Shown here in pieces: positions 9,408-21,666 of a stretch of 64,000 nt of DNA. The DNA is taken from contig NC_070566.1 of the NCBI RefSeq assembly GCF_026914185.1, forward strand, positions 2,046,001 through 2,110,000. The letters are read 5' to 3'. The position numbers were made by a program, and so were the translations under genes. The notes under the pieces were generated by a model that had not been told where the DNA came from, did no database searches, and saw only the letters and a list, made by a program, of their open reading frames with translations. Position 1 is the stretch's first letter, and each line of letters starts with the position of its first letter. The stretch comes from Puccinia triticina (taxonomy: Eukaryota; Basidiomycota; Pucciniomycetes; Pucciniales; Pucciniaceae).

Positions 9408-12400
9408 CTAAGAGAGATCGAATCCGGCCCCAGCATTGATAGCATAGAGCACCTTTTCTCTCAACTCGGCCTCAGTCTGATATTCGGGCAACTTCAACAG
9501 ATTGACACAGGTCGAGGCTGAAGGTAGCCGGCTTCGGTCGACGCCGGATGAGCGGATGGCAAAGGACGGGCGGAGCTCTTTGAAGCCTAATAACGGCGGT
9601 CTTGCACACGAGGTGACGAATCGCAATAGCTTCCGTTTCGTCAAGTTGTCGAACTCTCTCACCACTTTCCAGAACTGAGAGAGAAGAATAATTGAGTTGT
9701 TGGGTGAGGCAAACTATCGATGATCAAGGATACAAACTTACGATTCTGATCGTCGGATGTGACTCGTCCCAGCCCCCATAAACGGTCCACTGCTGCATAT
9801 CGTCGATATCGAGATCCTGGCCGTCGAGGCCGCCAACCAAGACTTTCAGTTCGAGCTGATTGAACATCCTCAGCCACTTCAACTCGATGATATCATTGAG
9901 TCCTTTGAAGAAGGCCGCACACTGGCTCTCGATCCGGATGTTCAACTTGTAGTTCGACATCAGATAGATGTAGTTGATCCGGTTCTGCGCCGTCACTGAC
10001 GTCTTCGAACCCTGTGGGACCAACTCGATCGTCTCCGACGCGTCGAATTCGTTGTTTGTCACCGTAAAGTTTAGCGATAGATCTGCCTCCACGTCTCCCT
10101 TATAATGTTTTAAGAATATCAAGCCTTGGTACAGCTCTGGATCTAATGAAGCCAAGTCATCAAGATATGACTGTTCATGTCAAAAGTCAGTCACAATTGA
10201 GAAAAAAAATTGTGCGTCTATTTGCATGCTTTTTTTTTCTGAAACATACCTGCTTCCCCAGCCATTTATTCAGAAAGAAATCGGCGAAATCAATATCGAT
10301 AAGGATGCCTTCGTACAAAGCTTTACCAAGGACCCTTCCCAAGAATCTATACCATTCCAAGCTAAGAGGTTGACGGCTATAGCTATGAGGGTTGGGATAT
10401 ATTTCCTGATTCTTATTGACCAACCATAGACCTTTGTTAACGTCGAAGACTTCCGTGGTCAGACTAGTCAGGAATTCCTTGAACACCCCACCGCCATCGA
10501 TCCCGGCCTCTTCGAGACCATAAGGATCGATGAACTTGATCTCGATTGTCTCCTTGAGTCTGGGTCCCAGTGCATTGAGATGGGTGAATCCGTCTTCGGA
10601 GACAAACTGTCTGCGGATCGAAGCCTTGTGCCGATTTTCTCCAAACGCATGTGAGTCCAATCCTAAGCGATGTCGGTCGGAGTTGATGAAGGTCCGGAAG
10701 ATCGCGACACGCTGTTCGAAGGGGATCACGAAGGGGATGTTGTTCAAGACACCAAGTCTAGGACTAATGAACGCCAGCTGACGTTGTGAGACTCGAGCCC
10801 GAGAGCCGCGTGAGGATGAAAGATGGTTAGAGATATCCAAGTCCGGATCCTGGTTCAGAAGTTGTGCCGGACTCTGTAACTGATCTTCTCGGACTTCCTC
10901 CAGGTGAGACTCTTCATATACAACCGTTTGCATAAATGATTGTAAATCGAAGGTCGAGGTCATGGACCAAAACCCGGGTTCACAGAATGGCCGTCTTGAG
11001 CTGTTTTTTTTTTTTTTTTTTGCGTAAATCTAGTTAGCAAACATGGATATGAGAGGCGATGGAAACAATAGATAAGAGGGAGGGTCACACACTCTCTAAT
11101 GTATATTTGCTGCAATAGGCGAGTCGCCAGGGTTCTTAGGTATTCTAAGCTAACGTGAGTCCCAACCACGCAGCCCTTCTTAATATCTGCTTGCCCTTCA
11201 GTCCAATACAATCCGAATGCGAGATTTCTCAGCAGGCCAGCTAAGGTGACTACCTCATCGGTCATGAGAGGATTTCTACTGGTTGAAATGACGGACGTCT
11301 TGGCGCGTTGGAAGGATCTGGTTGATGCAACTTCGGCCTCGTCGTCGAAGAATTCCTCGTCCCCGAGCGTCATCAGGTACCGCGAATAGAGCTCGCACAA
11401 CAGGATCAGATCTTCCCATTGGCCGGCGAGCTTAGGATCTTTCAGAGTAGTAAGAACCCCTTGCGGACTCCCACCAGATTTCCGATCGCGTAAACTGACA
11501 CTGATCTTTCCTGGACGGACGGACAACCTCCATAACTCCTTGATGAATCCCCCGCTTTGGTTGGCCGAGCGACTCGAGGGTCCGGTCGAGGGTGTCATGT
11601 AGATTAGCGTGTTGAGGATGGTTTCCTTTGAGGTGGGCCATAGATAAATGATCGAAACCATCAACCGAGATAATTGAGGTTGGCAGGTGGAAGAATACCT
11701 AGCGGACATTGAACAAAGCTGAGAAAGATGTTCGGACTGAACGAGAACGGATAGCCATTGTAAGGTCTTTGGGCTGATAGAGTTGACGACGGTCGCTGTA
11801 AGATTTGTGTCTGAAGGTTCGGCCATCTCGATATCTTCCTCATCTATGAGGATCGGGTCATTTTTTGCACCGCTGCTCTCTTGAATGAACTGGTTGGAAG
11901 TACTTCCTGATGGATGGACTGGTTTTGGAGCCCGCGATTGAGGGGGGCGCTTAGCCTTAACAGATGTCTTGTTTGCTAGATGGGTATCCACCCTCCGAAA
12001 TAGGGCGATGGGCATTCGATCGAGACAAAGCTGGATGGCATTCAAATATCCTTTGAAACCATTCTGATCCATGTGAATGACTTTTTTGGATCCCCAGACG
12101 AGTAAATTGGACAGGAGATGGATGATGTCCTCGAGCTCCAACTCATGTATGAATCGATCCGTTCCAGCAAGGATTTCAACAAATGGCAACGACGCGGTGA
12201 ATTGTATTAATGTTTGAATTCCAAGTCGATTAGGTAGGAGTGGGATCGTGAATATCTGAGCGGCAAAAGAGCTGGCGAGCTCAGTTCTTTGATCTGGTGG
12301 AAGCACTTTCAAGGGTAATATTGAAAGCTCGATGACCAGGGCGACGTTCTGGCTAGCTGACTTGTCGGCGTATTCCTAATAAAAATAAGGAAACAGGCAT

Positions 12401-13174
12401 GGTCAGTTTTGGAACCGGTAACTGCCTGGAGTGATAATGCTATCCACATACGAAGGCCATGACGTATTTCCTCAAAAGTTTCCAATACCAAGTACGGCCC
12501 ATGATTATCAACGCTTTCAGATCTGAACGATGGTTGAGATTATTGACCATTTCTTGGACAGCGGCTAAGAATGTGGGAGAATGTTCCGATCGGGGAGAAT
12601 CGGCAAGTGTCCGAAGGATGCGCTTGATCATCAATGGTATGATCCTTCTCCATGAATTTCCTAGCTCGTCCTCCCTTTGCACATAAGCCAAGTAGGCTGG
12701 TTCACGGTTTAGGATCGATTGATTTGCCCAGGCGACCAGTCTGCGTTGATCGGCGGCATGATGCGGGGTATAGAAGACCAAGATCAATCGTGATAGTTCT
12801 AGATGATCTTTCGGGGATAATTTGAGGAGGGAGGAAGTGTTTTTCTGATTGGCCGGTCCATCGGAGTTATCAAAGATAAATGAGACGAGCTGGTCGAATC
12901 GATTCCTCAACGCCGTCCTAGTCCGCCCTGCATCCATCCTACTGCGCCAAAAATTCTACACATGAGGGAAGATTGTCAGCAAGTCGATTAACAGTCATCT
13001 ATATTGTATGTTTACCTGGATGATTGAGACTGCAGCCTGTTGATGTTTGAATTTCTCTCTCAGCTGGCGTTCCTCCTTTGCTCTCCGCATGATTTCGGTT
13101 GGGTTGTTGAGGTTGGACTGTCCCCCAAGGTTGATCATCGGCCGTCTTCGGCTTGAGCCAGTGAAGGAGTACAT
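9408..13174 (-). CDS. HUL5: HECT-type E3 ubiquitin ligase (HUL5/UBE3C class)
   Basis: Six exons join in phase: 13016-13174, 12452-12955, 11093-12375, 10250-11000, 9742-10170, 9408-9674, giving 1,130 residues. The start MYSFTGSSRRRPMINLGG and the following R/E-rich, IQ-like segment match the N-terminus of UBE3C/HUL5 proteins. The HECT lobe begins about residue 745. Exon 3/4 splicing restores IRDSRRPFCEPGFW, and exon 4/5 restores KQSYLDDLASLDPELYQ, both HECT family signatures. The catalytic cysteine is Cys1098 in RLPSASTCVNLLKLPEY, and the protein ends a short distance after it, as is usual. Such ligases extend polyubiquitin chains on proteasome-bound or misfolded substrates. An oligo-A run (minus strand) precedes the exon 4 acceptor. 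The gene is divergent from bS18m. I am sure of the HECT class; the HUL5 assignment is likely. Confidence 0.93.
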
Positions 13175-13369
13175 GGCCCCAGTTGTGTTGTGCTTCTGCT
13201 GGTGGTTGCTGGTGATGTCGTAGTAAAGTACTTCTCCGGCATTGCAGAGTGAGTGGTGGGGCTGTGACAGCTGTGCACGGGGCCTTTCACAGGCCACCGA
13301 TCTGTGACAGCTCTCATCGCCTCCTCCAGGACTCGCCAGCCAAACTGGACACACTCCAGACAAACCACG
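13175..13369. promoter_or_regulatory. Shared divergent promoter, HECT ligase and bS18m
   Basis: Only 195 bp separates the two start codons, which face away from each other, so both genes must share this control region unless their 5' UTRs overlap. It contains short CTGTGACAG palindromes near 13265-13275 and 13300-13310. No clear TATA box is seen. Confidence 0.55.
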
Positions 13370-14220
13370 ATGACCCTCAGCAGCTGCCAAAAACTATGGA
13401 GAACTTGCATCCCTCGATCGATCCCATCAGGAACGACCACCACGCACTTGGGCCCCTACTCTTCGCCCTGGGCTTGCCCAGCCAACCCTCGAACTGGTCG
13501 ATCGGCTAGCTTCTCGTCTCACCCGACCCACTATTCTGAAAACGAGCAGAACAAAATGACCTTATCCAAACTCGTCGAAAAGGAAGTCAAAGCAAAACCT
13601 CTCAATTCTCTTCCCACCTTCGGTACGTCTTTCTTGTGTAGAAAATCTAGCTGCAGGCGAGGCACAGGGAAATTGATCAAATGTTGTTTATCTTCAAAGG
13701 TTCTCAATGGGGCAAATACTTCAGCGATGGAAGTCGTCGATTATCTTTCAATCCTAACCAAGTCAGTGTTCGATCAGCTGATCAAAGCACTACAGAAGAT
13801 GTGTGAGACTAATCAGCACTCTGGTTGACACAGGTCTTGAAACCTTCGGACTTGCAACTAGAGAACCTAATCCATCCAGCGGACCGCGAGAGCCGGAAAC
13901 CACGACCGGTCATTCGACGGCCGCCGACGAAGAGCGAAGTGCGACTCACGGACCCGTTCCTATACTATAACATCAACATCCTCAACGAACCCTACAATCC
14001 CGACCTGCTCGCTAACTTCATCACCCCGCTCGGGCGGATCAAGAAACGCGCGCTCACCGGCCTCTCCAAGGGTAACCAGAAAAAGGTCTCAAAGGCTATA
14101 CGAAGAGCTCGCTGTATGGGCTTCCTCCCTTACTTCGGCAAACCTCTAGAGAGATACTCTGAGGACCATCAACAAAGAAGAGACGGCCCTGGTGTCGATT
14201 TACCTCCTTTTGCTCGATGA
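13370..14220 (+). CDS. RSM18: Mitochondrial small-subunit ribosomal protein bS18m
   Basis: Three exons in phase (13370-13622, 13700-13761, 13834-14220) give 233 residues. The 129-codon last exon carries the bS18 core: ITPLGRIKKRALTGLSKGNQ followed by KKVSKAIRRARCMGFLPY, the basic RNA-binding helices of this family. The N-terminal 50-60 residues are rich in Ser, Thr, Arg and Pro and poor in acidic residues, with an RSASFSS stretch, as expected for a mitochondrial targeting sequence; this decided the upstream ATG at 13370 over the one at 13556. The protein belongs in the mitochondrial 37S subunit. Downstream is a poly-T run near 14276-14289. Confidence 0.9.
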
Positions 14221-15045
14221 TCGGTATTGGTGCTTTTCTTGTGAAGGTTTTCCATCACCCCTCTAGCTGCGTTTATTTTTTTTTTTTTAAAAAAGCCAAT
14301 CAATTTCCTAAGTCGTTCCAAACTTCCTGAGGACATAAATTGAGGTTGTCTAAGAGGTTGAGTCTAGACGAAATATTGAAAGAGAAAAAAAAATCAATTG
14401 GAAACCTGTCTTCGGCTGAGGTTACATCATCTGGAATGCATTGTCAAGCAAGCTATCATGAGGTGTTGCAAGAGGCCTCTTGATGGAGGTCAAAACTTCG
14501 TCGCTGATGCACGAGTCGAGTTGAACAAGCTACCGAGTTCTTCGGAAGTGTAGCTGTCAAAAAGTTGATTTAACATATCAAAGCTAGGCTGTGCACATCC
14601 TGTTGTTCCATGAGGTCTCCCAACCCAATAGGGCCATCTGTTAATGAGATCAGATGAGAACAGGAAGCAATCAGAGCATGTACACATGTAGATCATTCAG
14701 TCAAATGATCAAAAACGCAATTCGATGACCGAATTCATTCTTACACATCAACACGTGAGGTACAACATGCAATAGAAACAATTATGCACGCTTGTATGAT
14801 TTAAGAGGAATTTACTTGAGTACATATGATGGATACTATATATATATCTAAAATTTGATACAAACCAAAATGAATATTGAACAGCCACAATCAAATGATT
14901 GCTTCTCTTGATGCCATGAGGTCTTCAGCCCTTGATTTAGCGAAAATAAAACGAGGAATTGGTTAGTCAACATATGCGGAGAAAAGAAACTTTGCAGGTG
15001 ATTTATGGGGCCGTACCAAAGGTTAAAGTCCGAGTTTTTTTTTGT
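14221..15045. other. Intergenic, with a weak minus-strand ORF
   Basis: Mostly AT-rich 3' flank of two converging genes (bS18m + and CCP -). A minus-strand frame at 14490-14696 ends in a fairly protein-like segment (PHGTTGCAQPSFDMLNQLF), preceded by a possible acceptor AG. It could be the last exon of an unrecognised gene or chance. Nothing else is supported. Confidence 0.4.
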
Positions 15046-16402
15046 TCACAATTTGGCCTTGCCTGTTGCGATGTTTCCACGTCTGACCGGCTCGGCTTCA
15101 GCGTCTTGACCGCTGGAATTGGGGGCCCCGGGTTGGTCGGATTTCTTGCCGGCGGCCTTGTAAGAATGCTGATCTCTTTTGACGCCGAGCTCCAGCAACT
15201 TGGCAAAGGCGGCGGCAAAGTCGGAGAAAAAGAGCTCGCGATCGTCGGCATATTTGTCGACCCATTTGCTGAATGACGGGTCGGAAACCAAAGCGCGATC
15301 GGTCTGTGAAGGTCAATTGATTAACACACGATCAGTGCAAGAATTTATATCGGCTGTCAAGACTTATTATGCTTGAATGGTACATACAGGCAGCATCATT
15401 AACTCTTCGCCAAAGTCGGCATTTACAAATTGTAGTGGCCCATCCCACTTCTTGGGCTTCCACTCTAACTTCTTCAGTAACTTGAAGTATTGGTTGCTGA
15501 ATCTGGTGGGCTGGCAAAAAGCAAGAGAATCAATTGAAAGATAGGCGGAACAGGACAGGATTAGTTTGCGCAGATCTCTACCGTTTACGATTCCAACTTA
15601 CATTGTTTACCCAAGGGCCTTCGTAGCCTGATCGGTCTGTGTGGCATTTCTGAGACGGGAAAAATAAGTGAAAGAGTTAGGCCCATTGCACCATTACATT
15701 GCGATGGTAATGGTTTAAGAGTTTGATGCGCCCAACTTACACCTAGGTTATGGGCTCCCGACAGGGCGACGATCTCGCGATCATCGAACCCCATGCGATA
15801 AAAGATTTGACGAAGATGGTCATGTGCCAATGAGGCATCGGGAAGTCGGCCTCTGGGCGGGCACTTGGAGTCATCTACGAAGTCCGTTCGACCAGGCTTC
15901 CAGTGTACTTGGGGACCGCCCATCTCCTTGATCGCCACCACACCTGCAGATTCATTGTCGATGTATAAGTCAGACGCTAGCTTGAATCAACTCAAAGTTG
16001 AACACATACCGGCCAGTGTCCACAAATCGGCATAGGTGATCCAAGGGTGTTCCTCCTTGACAGGTTCCAAAAACACTCGGGCATGTTGGAGTCCTGCATT
16101 AGCGGGATCCCCACCCTCAGCTTCATATCTCATCCCGGCGCCATCCGAGCCCCCCGTATCAGTCTCCTTGTCTAGTGAAATATGATAAAACCCATTCAGC
16201 TATCCGGATCAAGAGGAAATGCATAATATATATGTCGCAAATTCAACTAACCATAGGTACCAGCGGCGTGCCAGGCTAAACGGACAAGGACAGGACCAGC
16301 GGTGTGTTTGACATCCTCGTCATAATTGTCGTATCCCGGTTGGTTCAGAATGCGGCGGATAGAGTCGCAAACAGCATCGTAATCATACTCTCGAGAAGGC
16401 AT
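15046..16402 (-). CDS. CCP1: Cytochrome c peroxidase (class I heme peroxidase)
   Basis: Six exons in phase: 16252-16402, 16010-16171, 15741-15943, 15602-15649, 15388-15510, 15046-15303; 314 residues. The family active site is complete: distal Arg41, Trp44 and His45 in [11 protein letters not shown]; proximal His169 in [12 protein letters not shown]; Trp185 in SGYEGPW; Asp231 in MMLPTD. The proximal Trp in EGPW supports electron transfer from cytochrome c rather than an ascorbate-only enzyme. It reduces hydrogen peroxide. Unlike yeast Ccp1 there is no mitochondrial presequence: the protein starts [11 protein letters not shown] directly, so either an unseen 5' exon exists or this is a cytosolic member. 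The C-terminus has a charged 35-residue tail beyond the usual end (KLLELGV). Confidence 0.93.
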
Positions 16403-17843
16403 TATTTTCGGATGATGGTGAATGAAGCTTAGCTGCAGCAAAGTATGTATGCAGTGATTGATAAATCGATCGCCGTGAGCAAAAGAGCGCGCGCACGAGC
16501 GCAATTGCAGACGACGACGATGGTGCACTCGGCACGCAAAGTTTCATCGAAAAGTTTGTTGAAACCTCATACATAGAGCAAAGGTATCAGAAACCAAAAA
16601 AAGAATTCAAAACAGCCCAAACATTTTTGTAGACCACACTTCAGAAAATCTATTTGCACCGGCGGTATACATAATCAATTCACACTGGCTCTGATTGGTT
16701 AGCTTGGCTTTGTACTCTTTTGTGGCTACCAGTGCCACCAAATTCTTGACCGGAGCTGAGTTTTCCACAATCATTTTCCCCTCTCACAATTTGGTGCATA
16801 TGTGCGCCAAATACCCCACATAACTGCATCCTTTCCTGCTCCCCACCCTCTTATCTTTAAATCCTCATCCTACAGTTTTAGACATTTTTTCAAGACTGTT
16901 ATTCCGTGTGCTAAGAAGTGGAGATAAGGTGGCAAAACAGGACCCAGGAAATCCCCTATAAAATTAATATAATCAAAACGTATGAATTTATTTTGGCAAA
17001 ACCCCAAAATGGTACGCACAAAAACGGCATGAATGGCCTGTTTTGGCCTCAATGGTAAGCACTTCAAAGTTCAAATGTATGTATTTTTTCCGGAGGAAGG
17101 CAGGGCAGTTACTAAAATGTATGAAATTGCTGAGATTCCAATAGCAAAGTCAGCAAACCCCCGCACAGCAGCACATCCTTGCTTTATTTTCCCCTAATTT
17201 TGGCAACCCTCTAGGCAGGCCAGCACACCCTGCCCCTGCCCCGGCTTTGCTCGGAAGCAATGGAAGGCATGAAAACTTGGTAAATCCTCTGAGCTTGCGC
17301 ATGAAACATGTATATGAGGTCAAAAAATGTATGGATTTAGGCAGAACTCCGGATTTTACACCACCGTCGTTTATAGGAGGCTTCCTGGGTCCTGGAAAAA
17401 ACTTCAAGTTTATTCCAGAATGGCTGCATGACGGTGGGCTGTCTGGTGGTAGATAAAGACTGACTATGTTTGGATGATGTGGGTCTCACTGTGTATATGG
17501 TATATGTTGTACATTATTTGGACAAGCCATCGGATTCGGAACGTGTCCTCGAGGGAGTTTTGTGAAGTTGGATATGGAATGTTCTTACATTATTTACACA
17601 AAACGAGGGGGGGGGGGGGGGTTGTCATGAAACATTCAAAACAGTCTTGAGCTTTTTAGATATGGAAGGGTGATAATGAGAATCCAGGGTGTACATAATC
17701 GTCAATCAGGTTACATCAGGTTACATGTGTTATTTGGTTGAGTAAAGAGTGTCTGTATGTGTGAATGGAAACCGTTCCACTTTGGGGCCATCGGAACACT
17801 AATCTGCGTATTAAGAAAGAAAAGAGGAAAATGTTGCTTGAAA
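16403..17843. other. Gene-free spacer with weak inverted repeat and poly-G tract
   Basis: No gene supported. Segments near 16941-16966 and 17370-17396 are imperfect inverted copies (around CAGGACCCAGGAA / TTCCTGGGTCCTG), suggesting a decayed DNA element of about 450 bp. A run of 16 or more G lies at 17605-17622. The last 400 bp are the 3' flank of the next minus-strand gene. Confidence 0.4.
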
Positions 17844-20229
17844 TTATATTGGCACACCGGCGGCTCTGCATGCCCTGACAGTTCCTTTCTTTTTGTGTTT
17901 CTTCTTGTGAATGACTGGTCATGAAGAAATTGATGGGTTAATGAAATCAGAATTCAAAGTGTAATGCAAATCAAGTTAAAATTACGACTTACCATCTACC
18001 TTGCAGTCACAAACCGGAATATTGAAAACACATTCAGCCTCCGCGTCCTTAGGTTCAGGCGCCCTAAGTGTTTCATCGTGCCGGACATCAGCTTGGGAAT
18101 TTTCGTGTGCGGTAAATTTCCATCAAGAAATACATTAGGTAACTGGGGAATATACTGACTTTCCTCCTGGTTTATAAAATCCATACTTAGTTTGGCAATC
18201 TATTGCTTTTTGAGTCAAAGATTCGGTACTGAACCCATACTTTCCCAGAAGAAGCGCTGCATTTCTAACCTCATTACGAGCATGAATACCTTCGGCTCTG
18301 ATGATATTTCTCATTCTGAGAAGTTGCGTAGAACAGCTTTAAGTTTCATGTGACCTATGTTCGAAAGTAACTAGATGAGACTTACGATCCTTGAGGAGTA
18401 CAGTATGACAAGAATTTGTCTTGCGGCCACGCCCCTCCCGGTCCAGAATCCTTACAAGGATCCTGCGCGAAAAAGAAAAACGGAAAATCCGTGTGTCTGT
18501 CTTAGTATAGTTTCACATATGGAAATCAGGTCAGAAGACTCACGCAATCAAGAGTTACAAACATATTCTGAAAAGACAGAGTACAAAACAGTGAGCTAGT
18601 TAGATCTCAGGTTTGATTGCTTCATGACAATTGGTTTGGCGAGGAAGAACGCCCACCTGAGCCTTGAATATTTCGTTGAGTGCGGTTATTTTAGCGAAGG
18701 CCCTATGTTTTTCTTCTAGAGCAACTTGATCCGGAAGTTTCTGGAACATCATGCCGCCCAACAAAACGCTTGCCAATCCGTTTTCATTATAAATCGGCAA
18801 AGTGACTCCGGCGTGAACAGATCCTGCTACATCTTTCTGGAGTCGGTTTTGGATGGCGGCGAGATGTGTGTCGACTTCGGCGTATCGTTGCTATATGAGA
18901 GATAGAGAAATTAGGTCAGCTGTGCGTTTCCGAGAGTTTATGGAGAATCTTGAACTGACATATGCGAAAGCACTTGGGGGCGGACCCTTTCTCTTTTGGA
19001 GTCTCATTGATTGACTGGGATCGTCCGAGGGGTTTACATTGTAAAGAAGTGGTGTTTTCTGATTGTTCATTCCATGGTTCTCATCCGAGGTGGACCGTTT
19101 TCTGTGGGATATGACGACTCCCCCAGGTACCAGAGGTATCGCGGCTGACACGTCTGCGACAGTTGTGGCTGGTTTTAGGGGAGGTAGAGGTTTCTTAGCC
19201 TCGAGAGCCTCTTTCGCTGCGACGGCGATGACACGGGTATCTTCAGCTTGTTTCGCTTGCCAAATGCCCACCACATCGCGAGCATATCTCGCTTGTTGAG
19301 CCTTTTCGAAGTTAGCCGCAGCCATTGATGCTATGGTGCCCGCCTTGCCATAGGCCGGGATAGCTTCTATCTCAGGCGCGACGCAAAGTATCGGAGTCAA
19401 CACTGCAGTAAAAGCAGCCAAGACTCCAAGTACGAGTGTGGCTATTGCCCATCCGTAAATGCTGTTATCCATGACCGTGTCGGGAATGCTAAGATTTTGA
19501 AAAGAGAGCATCAGAGGCAGCGTGAGCCCCGTGAATTGCAACTTAAAAGAACGTACAAATCTGTGATCAATTCCGCAGAGGCATCTGTTGTTGGGAGGGA
19601 CGCAGATAAACTGGGTGTCAATTCCTCAGTCTGGATAGCAGAGAAAGTCGGGGAAACGACGGGCACTTCACCTCTGACGATCGTAATTGCATTTGAGATG
19701 GCTTGATAGGCGGCGTTCATGTAAGAGTTCCAATGTTGAATGGCAACAAGAATCAACCAATTTTTACCCGCCACAGGGCTACAAAGCTGGATGAGAATGT
19801 CAATACTAGTGTTATTGGTCATAGAAGATGGATTTCGCGAAGCTTGAGCTCTCACTTGGCCGGCATTGCAAGATAGACCTATACCACAAAAGAAATTCGC
19901 AGCGCCTATTTTGCGGGAAAACTCCTGCAAGATGGGTAAATGTGTTAGCCAATCTCTTGTGAGTTTCGAGTGATTGATGGTGTAGAGAAAGAATCCTACG
20001 CAACTGCTAAGTTCATTTTATCTATATCCGGAATACTAGCAATGTATTCGTCCATTTTTAATTTGTTCCACGTCTCCGGAGTCAAGTCCAGCTCCCTTGG
20101 ACATTGCTCTGGTGGTGGTGGCGGCGGAAGATTTGGTAGATTTCGTGGTTGAAGTGTTCCGCCGATTGCAAGCAGGCCGCAGATGATAAAACTACATGAG
20201 AATATTGTTGAGCAGGTACGATGTCGCAT
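17844..20229 (-). CDS. Rust-specific secreted or membrane protein (DUF7872-like), possible C-terminal frameshift
   Basis: Ten exons: 20005-20229, 19856-19924, 19786-19557, 19488-18960, 18890-18657, 18567-18544, 18462-18386, 18315 to about 18156, 18091-17993, 17914-17844; about 570 residues. MRHRTCSTIFSCSFIICGLL is a signal peptide. Exon joins restore NFFCGIGLSCNAGQ-LCSPVAGKNW, GPGGAWPQDKFLSYCTP and FNIPVCDC, a cysteine pattern I recall from a large Pucciniales family provisionally linked to DUF7872. One transmembrane helix (WAIATLVLGVLAAFTAVL) lies mid-protein, before a basic, repeat-poor segment. The tail KKKHKKKGTVRACRAAGVPI also looks family-like. The exon 8 to 9 junction does not keep phase with any GT donor: one nucleotide is out. 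This may be a real frameshift, a non-GT donor, or my error. Function unknown; possible host-interface or cell-wall role. Confidence 0.75.
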
Positions 20230-21033
20230 GTTTATATACACTTCAACCCTTAGCCAGTATCCCGCGTGGGATATCCGGTAGATACTCCGGGATATCTGGT
20301 GAGGGACCGCGGATCACACCAGATGTCTGAAACCCGAGGTTCCGAAACCTGCGGATATGGGCAGATATTTCTGGATCTGAGGCGGGGTTCTTCAGGATGC
20401 AGAGGCTCAGCGGAATGGACACGCGCAAAAAAAATGAGAGGAAACTGGCAAATGGCCTGAATATGAGAAGGAGCTGGGAGGAAAACTCCCAACAAGAGAG
20501 AGGATGCCTTATAAGGGCACCTCGAACAGAAACACAAGGATGGTGAAACAACCCCTGGTTGCAGACAAGCGACTACAGCCATAACATCGCGGGGCGAATC
20601 CAATAAGGCCGTGGCGCCGCGACCGGGCGGCCGTATTCTTCAGCCCCCAAGACGCCACATGGACTACGATTTGCGCCACATGGCGTACAGGTGACCCATG
20701 GCGATGGCGCGCCCCCACCGTGGCCCCCTGGGTCGCCCTGAGGCCCGAGCGAGACCATCGAGTGACCCGGCGTCCAAGGGGCGGGCCAGCGGTTGGCCGG
20801 TGGCCCCCAGGCGCCCCGGCCGGGCCCCACGCAGCGATGGCGGCAAGGCCTTGCAAGGTTGGATGCGCCCCTTGACCGCCTCTATGCCGCCCTCAGGACT
20901 AACACCTTGGGCTTCCAACGACCATCTCAAAAGGCTCCCTCCCAGCTGAGAGCCCCAGAAAACGACTCGGGATTTTCTTTTCTTTTTTTTGACTTGAAAT
21001 GTTCACTCCGCATGAAAAGGGAGCTATTGATCA
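20230..21033. other. Spacer with a GC-rich island
   Basis: No gene supported. Bases about 20590-20960 are strikingly GC-rich compared with the AT-rich flanks, and open frames occur on both strands only because stop codons are rare there. Near 20265-20300 is a short repeat of GGATATC-type words. The island may be a fragment of a captured gene or of a GC-rich element. Confidence 0.4.
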
Positions 21034-21666
21034 CTACAGGCAAACAGGTGACGGTCCCGTAGGCAGAGTCACCTGCGCGGTCACTGCGGCCACCAAAATT
21101 AGGTGATGCTGCGCGTGGAAGCGACAGGTGTCTGCCTGTATGTAGTGTGATGGTATGTTTGCCCCAATTAACAACATGGACAGCCCTTTTCCAATGCCGC
21201 TGTCAGAGAGCTCCACGGGTGTTGAGTCCGAGGGGTGGGTTCCAGTGGGGTTCTTTTTGTGGGTAGTCACTGCGGAGGCTGCACAGTCACTGTGGGTGCA
21301 ATCCCAACAAACTCGTCTGGGTTTCACAACACATGTTTTGTCACTAAATTCCTCCCTGTGTGAGGGACACCCCGTGGATGCTCCAATGTTGGCAGGCGCC
21401 CATGGGGCGTCATGGGGATGCATCCAATGGTACCCGTAGAGAGTATGGTCATAGCACACCACTGAGGCTTCTTTTCCCATGTGGGGTTCGATGGGGTGCC
21501 ACGGTTGCTGCCACTTTCCCGGCGGTGTGTCTCCAGACCTAGCCCAATCTAGGCAAAGGAGGAAAAGTGTAACAAACAGATGCAGAACTTTATTCAGGTT
21601 CAAGTTCCGAGGACCATTTAAGGTGTTCAAAGTTGAAATCATAAAATTTTCAATACATAAAATCAT
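21034..21666 (-). CDS. Possible secreted cysteine-rich protein; N-terminus supplied by a MITE
   Basis: This 210-codon frame contains a hydrophobic stretch (VLHLFVTLFLLCL) followed by a Cys/His/Trp-rich region with about nine cysteines (VVCYDH, TGCPSH, KTCVV, VCWDCTHSDC, DTCRF). A signal-like helix before a cysteine-rich body is the usual form of rust effector candidates. The only upstream ATGs, and about the first 16 codons, lie inside the MITE at 21619-21822, so the insertion has replaced the native start or the frame is fortuitous. I recognise no family. Confidence is low. Confidence 0.3.
   Translation of the reverse strand: MILCIENFMISTLNTLNGPRNLNLNKVLHLFVTLFLLCLDWARSGDTPPGKWQQPWHPIEPHMGKEASVVCYDHTLYGYHWMHPHDAPWAPANIGASTGCPSHREEFSDKTCVVKPRRVCWDCTHSDCAASAVTTHKKNPTGTHPSDSTPVELSDSGIGKGLSMLLIGANIPSHYIQADTCRFHAQHHLILVAAVTAQVTLPTGPSPVCL

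Noticed and set aside
9408..13174. Separate small genes for each open stretch
   Set aside because: All stretches join with consensus splice sites in phase into one HECT ligase.
16930..17410. Complete MITE
   Set aside because: Only ~25 bp of imperfect inverted match and no target duplication; noted in the spacer entry instead.
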